64,000 bases of DNA from Psychrobacter sp. GP33 (GTDB taxonomy: Bacteria; Pseudomonadota; Gammaproteobacteria; Pseudomonadales; Moraxellaceae). The stretch lies in the NCBI RefSeq assembly GCF_014119005.1, contig NZ_JACGYX010000006.1, positions 105,471 through 169,470 on the forward strand. The letters are read 5' to 3'. Below the pieces are notes generated by a model. That model saw only the letters and a list, made by a program, of their open reading frames with translations. It had not been told where the DNA came from and did no database searches. The position numbers and the translations under genes were made by a program. Positions 57,115 through 64,000 of this stretch are shown here, piece by piece. The stretch's first letter is position 1, and the number at the start of each line of letters is the position of its first letter.

Positions 57115-58458
57115 TTACGCGAAACATACTTGTCCTAATACCACCTCTTTATGCGCACCAGTGACTGCTGGCAAATTACCCGTTTCACCCATCAATGTTT
57201 GCCGTGCTAGCCATGCAAATGCCACCGATTCTACCCAAGTTGGCGCAAGTCCTAAGCTTGCTGTAGTTTCGACAAGACAATACGGCAAATGGAATTGCAA
57301 GCGCGTCATCAGATAACTGTTTAACGCGCCACCACCACAGATATAAACTGCCTCTGTTATCTTTTTATTTCCTATCAATTCATTTCCTATAAATAGTTTG
57401 ATCTGCTCCGTGGCACTGATAGCAGTCAGTTCAGTCAGTGTCGCTTGTACATCGGCTGACGAATAATCAATATTAGGCGCTACATGATCGAATATTTGCA
57501 ATTCTGACTGTAACCACGCCAGATTAAAATCCTCACGTCCCGTACTTTTGGGATAAGGTTGGTCAAAAAAACGATGCGTCAATAGTTGCGTGAGTAATGG
57601 CTTGATAATTTGTCCCGATGCCGCCCAAGCGCCACCTGCATCATAGCTTTGATTGATATGTAAAGCTGTCCACGCATCCAATAATAAATTGGCAGGACCT
57701 GTATCATAACCAACGACTTGATTGTCATTATGGTTCACGGTTGCTGGCAAGACGGCAATATTGGCAATACCGCCTAAATTAAGCAGCACGCGCGTGGTAT
57801 CCTTTTTTGCAAATAGCGCCTGATGAAAGGCAGGTACGAGTGGCGCACCTTGCCCACCGACTGCCATGTCACGGCGACGAAAGTCGCTCACCACGCTAAT
57901 ACCGGTACGCTCAGCAATAATATTGGCATCGAGCAATTGTAAAGTAAAGCCTATGTGCGGACGATGACGTACCGTTTGCCCATGACAGCCAATCGCTAAT
58001 ATAGATTCTGCATCGATATTGGCATGTTGTAATAAAGCATTCACTACTTCGCTGGCAAACTCGCCATAAGCTTTGCTTGCCCATCCGAACCAATCCAATT
58101 CACTGTTCGGTTTATCATCTTGCTGGATTAATTGGTTCACCCCATTGGGCTGACATAACGCCAATAATACCTCACGTAAGCGCGGCGGAAAATCTTGGCT
58201 ATAAGTCGCCAATAGCTGCATAGGTGTGTTGGTGTCGTTATCCGTATTACCAGCAGAAAATTGACAAATCACTGCATCCATACCGTCTAGACTCGTGCCG
58301 GACATCATCCCGATATACAAGCCGTCATCGAAACTTTCAAATACGGTCTGCTCAAGCGCATCGGTCAGCGTGGCATATTCCGAGGCACTATCGATATCTG
58401 CCGCTGAATATAGTCCGTCATTATTTTGAGTATCATCACTAGGTATAGGGTTGGTCAT
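57115..58458 (-). CDS. anmK: Anhydro-N-acetylmuramic acid kinase
   Basis: Phosphorylates and opens 1,6-anhydro-MurNAc during peptidoglycan recycling. Motifs: GLYIGMMSGTSLDGMDAVI near residue 47, AIGCHGQTVRHRP, GAPLVPAFHQALF, LLNLGGIANIAVLP, GYDTGPANLLLDAW, and EAVYICGGGALNSYLM near the C-terminus. 447 residues versus 369 in E. coli: an acidic N-terminal tail of about 45 and small inserts. AAGG is 10 nt upstream of the ATG. It is divergent from tyrS. Confidence 0.95.
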   Translation of the reverse strand: MTNPIPSDDTQNNDGLYSAADIDSASEYATLTDALEQTVFESFDDGLYIGMMSGTSLDGMDAVICQFSAGNTDNDTNTPMQLLATYSQDFPPRLREVLLALCQPNGVNQLIQQDDKPNSELDWFGWASKAYGEFASEVVNALLQHANIDAESILAIGCHGQTVRHRPHIGFTLQLLDANIIAERTGISVVSDFRRRDMAVGGQGAPLVPAFHQALFAKKDTTRVLLNLGGIANIAVLPATVNHNDNQVVGYDTGPANLLLDAWTALHINQSYDAGGAWAASGQIIKPLLTQLLTHRFFDQPYPKSTGREDFNLAWLQSELQIFDHVAPNIDYSSADVQATLTELTAISATEQIKLFIGNELIGNKKITEAVYICGGGALNSYLMTRLQFHLPYCLVETTASLGLAPTWVESVAFAWLARQTLMGETGNLPAVTGAHKEVVLGQVCFA

Positions 58459-58590
58459 GGCAATTTACCTTAAAAAACGCTAATATATCTGCCAAATTCT
58501 ACCATTTTTTGTACGCCTTTAAGGTTCTAAACCTTTTAACGGGTTTAATAAATGCATAAAGACAATTCATAAGACAATGAAGAGACCACT

Positions 58591-59802
58591 ATGACCGAGC
58601 ATTCATACACCCTAGAAGAACAACTTGCCCTTATCCAACGTGGTACGCAAGAGATTTTATCAGAAGACGATTTGGTAAAAAAATTAAAACTAAACCGTCC
58701 TTTACGTATCAAAGCGGGCTTTGATCCGACCGCGCCTGATTTGCATTTAGGGCATACCGTGCTTATTAATAAACTCAAGCATTTTCAAGACTTGGGTCAT
58801 GAGATTTATTTTCTAATCGGCGACTATACTGCCAAAATTGGTGACCCTTCTGGTAAAAATGCCACCCGTCCGCCATTGACCGATGAGCAAATCAAAGCCA
58901 ATGCGAAGACTTACGCTGAGCAAGTCTTTAAAATTCTAGATAAAGAAAAAACCCGCATCGTGTTTAACTCTGAATGGTTTAAAGATATGTCAGCGGCGGA
59001 TATGATTCAGCTTTCTAGTCAGCTGACTGTTTCACGTATGCTTGAGCGTGATGATTTCTCTAAACGCTATGCAGCGCAAACGCCAATCGCTATTCACGAG
59101 TTTTTATATCCTTTAGTACAGGGTTACGATTCTATTGCGCTAAAAGCCGACATCGAGCTTGGCGGTACGGATCAAACTTTTAACTTATTAATGGGTCGTA
59201 CCTTGCAAGGTCGCTACGGTCAAGAGCCGCAAGTTTGTATCACTGTGCCGATTTTGGAAGGTTTAGACGGCGTTAATAAAATGTCTAAATCGCTGAATAA
59301 CTATGTTGGCATTTATGATGCACCGGGCACCATGTACCAAAAATTATTGTCTATGCCAGACACCTTAATCCGTCGCTACTTTGAGTTTTTAAGCTTTAAG
59401 CCAATGGAAGAGGTCGAAACGTTAATGGCAGAGATGGAAAACGGTCGCAACCCACAAGAAATCAAACGCATTTTAGCCGAAGAGTTGATTGAGCGTTTTC
59501 ACGATGCCGACGCTGCTGCGAATGCGCATAAATCAGCAGGTAACGTATTAGCCGATGGCGAATTGCCAGTCGATTTACCAGAAGTGACGCTAGACTTAGA
59601 AGGTCAAGACGCCTTATTTATCGCCCAAATCTTAAACCAAGCTGGACTTGCCAAAAACAGCTCGTCAGCGAAAGACATGATTAAACGTGGCGCGGTCAAA
59701 GTAGATGGCGACGTAGTTGATGGTGGCTTTAGCTTAACATCTGGGCAAACCGTTGTTATCCAAGCTGGCAAGAAAGCTTATGCAAAAGTGACGGTTGCTT
59801 AA
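58591..59802 (+). CDS. tyrS: Tyrosyl-tRNA synthetase
   Basis: Class I synthetase of 403 residues. HIGH-type motif [23 protein letters not shown] near 50, [27 protein letters not shown], and KMSKS in [13 protein letters not shown] near 230. C-terminal S4 RNA-binding domain ([33 protein letters not shown]). The HLGH form and length fit the TyrZ-like subgroup found in many proteobacteria rather than E. coli TyrS (424). GAAGAG is 7 nt before the ATG. Ended by a strong terminator. Confidence 0.97.
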   Translation: MTEHSYTLEEQLALIQRGTQEILSEDDLVKKLKLNRPLRIKAGFDPTAPDLHLGHTVLINKLKHFQDLGHEIYFLIGDYTAKIGDPSGKNATRPPLTDEQIKANAKTYAEQVFKILDKEKTRIVFNSEWFKDMSAADMIQLSSQLTVSRMLERDDFSKRYAAQTPIAIHEFLYPLVQGYDSIALKADIELGGTDQTFNLLMGRTLQGRYGQEPQVCITVPILEGLDGVNKMSKSLNNYVGIYDAPGTMYQKLLSMPDTLIRRYFEFLSFKPMEEVETLMAEMENGRNPQEIKRILAEELIERFHDADAAANAHKSAGNVLADGELPVDLPEVTLDLEGQDALFIAQILNQAGLAKNSSSAKDMIKRGAVKVDGDVVDGGFSLTSGQTVVIQAGKKAYAKVTVA

Positions 59803-59823
59803 GCAATCTGCAAAGCGTAGTGT

Positions 59824-59857
59824 AAAAAAGGTCGACTTTTAATTGTCGACCTTTTTT
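59824..59857. terminator. Terminator after tyrS
   Basis: AAAAAAGGTCGAC / GTCGACCTTTTTT, a perfect stem with an eight-base loop. Confidence 0.92.
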
Positions 59858-59897
59858 ACAGATGGATTAACAGAATTTTTAAAGTCAGGAGTTTGCT

Positions 59898-60137
59898 ATG
59901 ACCCAGTCAACTAAAAACACCGTCCCTCAAGGTATTTACCGCCACTATAAAGGCAGTTTATATCAAGTCTTACATACCGCGCAGCATTCAGAAACTGAAG
60001 AATCGCTAGTCGTTTATCGCTGCCTTTACGGTGAATATAGTGTTTGAGCACGCCCTCTAACGATGTTTGCTGGAACTGTTTTGGTCGATAATAAAGAAGT
60101 GCCAAGGTTTGAGTTGATTGAACCTTTAGCAGATTAA
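59898..60137 (+). pseudogene. DUF1653 gene with one in-frame TGA
   Basis: ATG at 59898 has AGGAG at 59887-59891. The frame reads [20 protein letters not shown], then [29 protein letters not shown], meets TGA at 60045-60047 (codon 50), and continues in the same frame as ARPLTMFAGTVLVDNKEVPRF to a TAA at 60135. DUF1653 proteins are about 70-80 residues, with a conserved Trp-x-Arg-Pro exactly where TGA-GCA-CGC-CCT stands, so a TGG to TGA change has broken an otherwise intact gene. Both halves remain well conserved, so the break is recent, a sequencing error, or read through. Confidence 0.85.
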
Positions 60138-60160
60138 TTATAAGTAAAATCGAGACTGAC

Positions 60161-60484
60161 ATGAAAAGGTTAGCCAATAAAAAAGGTGATTCAGTACCTT
60201 TACTAGTGCAGTTTATAGGAATCATAATTCAAGGTGAAATTTACTTAGTTATTAGCTGGTTGGATGCTTATTTCAATACAAGCCGACCTATTTCATCATT
60301 AGATAAGTTTTTTTGGTTAGTAATAGTGCCTATCACTTGGTTTATCTACGCTTTAATTTCTTATAAGTATTCTCATAAACTCTTACAGGCTATTTTCCAA
60401 GGTTTATTTCAAACGATATTTTCCTATGTCATTGTTATTGCTAGTATATTTTTCTTTTATACATGGATTGAAGGTTCCTTTTAA
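60161..60484 (+). CDS. Small unrecognised membrane protein
   Basis: 107 residues starting MKRLANKKGDSVPLLVQFIG; GAG lies near the start. Three hydrophobic helices at about 13-35, 50-67 and 78-102, with a positively charged N-terminus inside. Rich in Phe, Ile and Tyr and AT-rich compared with neighbours. It follows the DUF1653 remnant by 23 bp and precedes the gene at 60568 by 84 bp, so the three may form a unit. No known family. Confidence 0.6.
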   Translation: MKRLANKKGDSVPLLVQFIGIIIQGEIYLVISWLDAYFNTSRPISSLDKFFWLVIVPITWFIYALISYKYSHKLLQAIFQGLFQTIFSYVIVIASIFFFYTWIEGSF

Positions 60485-60567
60485 GGAAGGCTAAATTTGA
60501 CCTAATATAAGAAATATTTGTGCTAATCTATAGCAAGCTGCCCTCAAAGACATAAGAAGGACAACGC

Positions 60568-61284
60568 GTGATGAATCATTCAACGCTGGTAGAAATTGAT
60601 AGCAGCCTTTATCCGCAAGTATGGTCGCAACATACTTTCAGTAATGCAGAGTCCTTATTACTGGCAATGCTAAACGGCAGTATCACACCTGACCCTTATG
60701 CCTTCACTCAGATTTTGCAAGATAATGAGGTGTATCAAGATTGGGTGAACGCCACTGTATTTGGACGTTATATTCAGCGCAGTTTTGCCGCATTTTATCA
60801 GCAAACCGAAGACAGTTTTAACACTGAGTTGCCAGCGTTATTCCGGCATGAGTTGCATCGTTATGGGCAATACTTACCATTAGGGCAGATATTATTTGTT
60901 GCAGGTAACATTCCAGAAAGCACGCGTCGTGAAAAGCTTTTTACTACCACTATTAATCCTGCCACTGCTGTATTGGCTATGCAACAACTGCCCCAATTAG
61001 CTAAGCAATCGGCTTTTTTAAATACAAAAAATTCAAATTCCCAACCTATTGTTATCAATCAAATACGCGTGACGGGCAGGCAAGTGCTAGGATTTCCATT
61101 ACGACATAATAAGCGCACGAGTGAGCGCATACGTAACGAGATATTGATTTTAGATTTTAACGACTTACGATTGGTAGATGAGCAAATAGTAAATGAAGTG
61201 GAAGACAAAGAGATAGAAGAGGAGAGCAATATAGCGCTATTAGAACATAGCACTATATTGCTTCGCTTTTATGAATTACGCTAA
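60568..61284 (+). CDS. Unrecognised protein, possibly of ADP-ribosyltransferase fold
   Basis: 238 residues. The order of blocks ALFRHELHRYGQYLPLGQIL, then KLFTTTINPATAVLAM, then RTSERIRNEILILDFNDLRL recalls the R - S-T-S - E layout of ART-fold enzymes (Arg strand; Ser/Thr-rich strand followed by a helix with an Asn-Pro; a Glu-containing strand before a hydrophobic strand). The last Glu is in RNEILIL. The Ser-Thr-Ser is Thr-Thr-Thr here. This is a pattern match by eye, not a family call. An acidic stretch (EVEDKEIEEES) near the C-terminus follows. AAGGA precedes the start. Confidence 0.6.
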   Translation: MMNHSTLVEIDSSLYPQVWSQHTFSNAESLLLAMLNGSITPDPYAFTQILQDNEVYQDWVNATVFGRYIQRSFAAFYQQTEDSFNTELPALFRHELHRYGQYLPLGQILFVAGNIPESTRREKLFTTTINPATAVLAMQQLPQLAKQSAFLNTKNSNSQPIVINQIRVTGRQVLGFPLRHNKRTSERIRNEILILDFNDLRLVDEQIVNEVEDKEIEEESNIALLEHSTILLRFYELR

Positions 61285-61303
61285 TGAGTTCTTATTGACA
61301 TAT

Positions 61304-62056
61304 TTATTTATCTTGCTTGGCAATCGTCAGCCCATTATAAGTTTGTGCAACAGGCATTACTTCCAAACGATTGACGTTAATATGCGCAGGCGATTCAATT
61401 AACCACAATAAAATATCACCAATATCATCGCCAGTCATATTTTTAAAACCGGAATAAACTTGGGCTGCCTTGTCATCATCGCCATGATAGCGTACGTTTG
61501 AAAACTCAGTGCCCGCCACATTACCCGGTTCAAGATTGGTTACCCGTACTTGCGTACCGACTAAATCCGCGCGCAAATTTAAGCTAAACTGTTTAACAAA
61601 GGCTTTGGTCGCCCCATACACATTGCCACCAAAATATGGCCAGCTACCCGCAATAGAACCCACATTAATAATATAACCACTGTCGCGCGCCACCATAGCA
61701 GGCAATACCGAATGCGTCACTGACATTAGCCCTTTGATATTGGTATCAACCATCCGCGTCCAGTCATTAAGATCGGCTTCATGCGCAGGCTCTGTACCCA
61801 GCGCCAATCCCGCATTATTCACCAATACATCGATTTGCTTAAAGGCTTCTGGCAAATCAGCAATGATTTTCGGAATGGTATCAGGGTGACTCACGTCCAT
61901 CACCACAGGCAAAAATAATTCACCAAGGTCTTGTGCCAGCGCATTTAGTCTATCCAATCGTCTAGCACAGCCGATCACTCGATGACCTTTGGCCACCAAA
62001 CGTCTTGCTAATGCCTCACCGAATCCTGCGCTTGCCCCTGTAATCAATACGTTCAT
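61304..62056 (-). CDS. ydfG: SDR oxidoreductase, YdfG-like
   Basis: 250 residues. TGASAGFGEALARRLV near residue 6, CARRLDRL (NADPH-type Arg), NNAGLALG near residue 87, NVGSIAGSWPYFGGNVYGATKAFVKQFSLNLR with catalytic Ser, Tyr and Lys, and NLEPGNVAGTEFSNVRY. These match the E. coli YdfG type, an NADP-dependent 3-hydroxy acid dehydrogenase acting on L-allo-threonine and 3-hydroxypropionate. It converges with the 60568 gene with 20 bp between. Confidence 0.9.
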   Translation of the reverse strand: MNVLITGASAGFGEALARRLVAKGHRVIGCARRLDRLNALAQDLGELFLPVVMDVSHPDTIPKIIADLPEAFKQIDVLVNNAGLALGTEPAHEADLNDWTRMVDTNIKGLMSVTHSVLPAMVARDSGYIINVGSIAGSWPYFGGNVYGATKAFVKQFSLNLRADLVGTQVRVTNLEPGNVAGTEFSNVRYHGDDDKAAQVYSGFKNMTGDDIGDILLWLIESPAHINVNRLEVMPVAQTYNGLTIAKQDK

Positions 62057-62190
62057 TGGTTATCCTTATAATCCCTGATAAGTGAATAATGACAGTTAAT
62101 AACAACCTTTTTTAAGAAATTGCTATAAAATGATTGTGAGTTTATGAGTCTACTACGACCTTGATGACCTTCTATTTCTTAAAACAACGC

Positions 62191-62838
62191 CTAATGTTGA
62201 CCTTCTTTTTTACCGAAGATTTTATCACCCGCATCACCAAGCCCTGGAATGATATAACCATGCTCATCCAAATGGCTATCAAGTGCGGCGGTATAAATGG
62301 TCACATCAGGATGTGCTTCATTCACCAAACGCACACCTTCAGGTGCGGCAACCAAAACCAATGCCTTAATATTATTACAACCATGCTTTTTAAGCATATC
62401 AATGGTCGCCACCATCGAACCACCGGTCGCTAGCATTGGGTCAATAATCAATGCAGGACGCTTGTCCATATGACTGACAAATTTTTCAAAAAATGGTACC
62501 GGTTCCAGTGTTTCTTCATCACGCTGCAAACCAACCACCGAGATTTTCGCCGTCGGAATCATATCGAGCACCCCATCGAGCATGCCAATACCAGCGCGCA
62601 AAATAGGCACGATGGTCACCGTTTTACCGATAATTTGCTCACCCGTGATTTCACCACACCAACCTTCCATTAAGAAAGTTTCAATCTCAAAATCGCGGCT
62701 CGCCTCATAAGCCATCAAGCGGGCAAGCTCTTTGGTCAAGGTACGAAATTTATAAGTACTACAGTCCTTTTCGCGCATCAGGCTCAGTTTATGACGTACT
62801 AACGGATGGTCGATTACGTTAATCTTTAGGTCATTCAT
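62191..62838 (-). CDS. upp: Uracil phosphoribosyltransferase
   Basis: Salvages uracil to UMP with PRPP. PRPP loop [42 protein letters not shown], and the uracil-site [15 protein letters not shown] at the end. I start at ATG 62838 ([19 protein letters not shown]), AAGAGAG about 6 nt upstream, giving 215 residues; an ATG at 62880 would add 14 unlike residues. Monocistronic. Confidence 0.96.
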   Translation of the reverse strand: MNDLKINVIDHPLVRHKLSLMREKDCSTYKFRTLTKELARLMAYEASRDFEIETFLMEGWCGEITGEQIIGKTVTIVPILRAGIGMLDGVLDMIPTAKISVVGLQRDEETLEPVPFFEKFVSHMDKRPALIIDPMLATGGSMVATIDMLKKHGCNNIKALVLVAAPEGVRLVNEAHPDVTIYTAALDSHLDEHGYIIPGLGDAGDKIFGKKEGQH

Positions 62839-63060
62839 AAGTACTCTCTTGGTTTCGGTCTTAGGGTAGGCAGTAGTCACTTTGCAACGTGATATCTTTA
62901 TTAAAAGGCAGCTATAACAAATCGCGTCTTGACTCTATTGAGCGAGCTTTTATATTAGTAAGGACATAAATGATAAGCTTAGCTAATAAGGTAATTGCTT
63001 TATAAAGTCATTATAGGCAATATTTACAACAACTATCATACCAAAAAAACCACTTTTCCG

Positions 63061-63807
63061 ATGAAGAATATCATGACTAACACCTCAGCTAATTCTCACA
63101 TAGCGCCCTCAAAACCTGCTAACGACTTCATATGGCAGCAAGCAATACAACTCAATTCGCCACATGATTTGCCACAAGGTTCGCCACATATCGAAACCCA
63201 TCCATTTGGACCTGTGCTACCGCCAGATGCCACCGTCATGATGATGGGCAGTTTTCCGCCCACAGCAGACAAATGGGCGATGAGGTTTCACTATCCCAAT
63301 TTTCAAAATGACATGTGGCGTATCTATGGGCGCGTATTTTTTAATGATGCTGATTATTTTAGAGTAGGGGATGAAAAGCGCTTTGACCCCGAACGTATCC
63401 GCGCCTTTATGTTTGAGCGCGGCATTGCCTCTTGCCCGACCGTCGTCCAAGCGATTCGCGAAACCGGTAACGCCTCTGATAAAAATCTAACCGTCGTCAC
63501 CACCATTGATTTAGATACTATCTTGCCGCAAGTTCCTAACGTAAAATCATTATTCACGACTGGCGGCAAAGCAACAGAAGTATTATTAAACCTATTACCT
63601 GAGCCACCTGCTAAATCAAAACATCCTAAGACCAACCAAAATGTTGATTATCCTTATAGGTGGCACGATGCTGCTAATAATAAAGCAGGTAAGGTAAATG
63701 AATTGACCTTATATAGACTGCCTTCTACTTCCCGCGCTTACCCATTAGCGTTAGATAAAAAGGTTGCCGCTTATAAAGACTTCTTTAAAAAGATAGGCAA
63801 GCTATAA
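63061..63807 (+). CDS. Uracil-DNA glycosylase superfamily protein
   Basis: 248 residues from ATG 63061 (or 244 from 63073, which has GAAGAA upstream). The start of the fold FGPVLPPDATVMMMGSFPPTADKWAMRFHYPNFQNDMW, with a GSFPP loop, and the C-terminal LYRLPSTSRAYPLALDKK, where LPSTSRA resembles the UDG/MUG minor-groove loop, point to the uracil-DNA glycosylase fold. It is similar to Bacteroides-like MUG relatives. The catalytic activity (U:G, or other) is not certain. Confidence 0.75.
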   Translation: MKNIMTNTSANSHIAPSKPANDFIWQQAIQLNSPHDLPQGSPHIETHPFGPVLPPDATVMMMGSFPPTADKWAMRFHYPNFQNDMWRIYGRVFFNDADYFRVGDEKRFDPERIRAFMFERGIASCPTVVQAIRETGNASDKNLTVVTTIDLDTILPQVPNVKSLFTTGGKATEVLLNLLPEPPAKSKHPKTNQNVDYPYRWHDAANNKAGKVNELTLYRLPSTSRAYPLALDKKVAAYKDFFKKIGKL

Positions 63808-64000
63808 ACTAAGATAGTTATAAACTGTTCAACTATAACTATATGGGTGCATAAAACAAAACTAATAAGAAATGTAGATAAATAATGGTGAATACAGAGC
63901 TGCTGATAATAATTTAAAACTATTTTTATCCCTAACGTATTGATAAATAAACAGTATTGATTCTGTTCTCAGCTAAGACTAAAAATAGTATCTAGAATCT

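Noticed and set aside
60045..60047. TGA in the DUF1653 gene as a selenocysteine codon
   Set aside because: The family has Trp at this place, not Cys, and no SECIS-like hairpin was seen directly after it.

Overview
This window is chromosomal DNA from a gammaproteobacterium of the Moraxellaceae, most likely Psychrobacter. That assignment is an inference from the moderate, slightly AT-rich composition, an AlmA-type flavin monooxygenase of the Acinetobacter kind, the gene pairings (lgt-thyA-folA, hisIE-tatABC, rpmI-rplT-pheST-ihfA) and many AT-rich spacers holding short perfect terminator hairpins. No rRNA, tRNA, prophage, insertion sequence or CRISPR array was seen.

Layout. 1-3.1 kb: the 3' part of a DUF3360 membrane protein, then uvrC. 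3.1-3.4 kb: an apparently undescribed 43-residue Arg-rich ORF with its own Shine-Dalgarno, structured leader and terminator. 3.5-5.9 kb: lgt-thyA-folA (minus strand). 6.1-10.1 kb: an NRDE protein, a zinc alcohol dehydrogenase, rppH, an OsmC protein and a MAPEG protein. 10.2-16.5 kb (minus): dusC-like, a UvrD-type helicase, tatABC, hisIE and a thioesterase; a tandem octamer repeat separates hisIE from tatA. 17-22.2 kb (plus): rpmI, rplT, pheS, pheT, ihfA. 22.4-27.2 kb: two small lipoproteins, a zinc metallopeptidase, rho and trxA. 27.5-35.5 kb: an RluA-type synthase, an AlmA-like monooxygenase, a D-2-hydroxyacid dehydrogenase, rapA and tesB. 35.6-39.4 kb (minus): mutY, a KAP-family P-loop NTPase that looks like an accessory insertion, and rbgA. 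39.6-46.9 kb: a very large DUF2339 membrane protein, an SDR, a dienelactone hydrolase, a YcgN-type protein and a DUF4105 protein. 47-54.4 kb (plus): corC, lnt, a small Ala-rich membrane protein, a POT peptide transporter and a Xaa-Pro aminopeptidase. 54.5-58.5 kb (minus): a coiled-coil protein, fabF and anmK. 58.6-64 kb: tyrS, a DUF1653 gene broken by one in-frame TGA, two unknown genes (one possibly ADP-ribosyltransferase-like), an SDR, upp and a uracil-DNA-glycosylase-family protein.

Most of the window is core housekeeping: DNA repair (uvrC, mutY, UDG family), translation (rpmI, rplT, pheST, tyrS, dus, rbgA), transcription (rho, rapA), lipoprotein maturation (lgt, lnt) serving the lipoproteins encoded here, Tat export, and nucleotide metabolism (thyA, folA, upp). 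The less ordinary material is in the spacers and accessory spots: the 43-aa transcription unit at 3.1-3.4 kb, the octamer repeat at 15.0 kb, the KAP NTPase at 37-38.4 kb, and the 59.9-61.3 kb cluster with the DUF1653 pseudogene and the possible ART-fold protein. All family calls come from reading motifs by eye; no database search was run.
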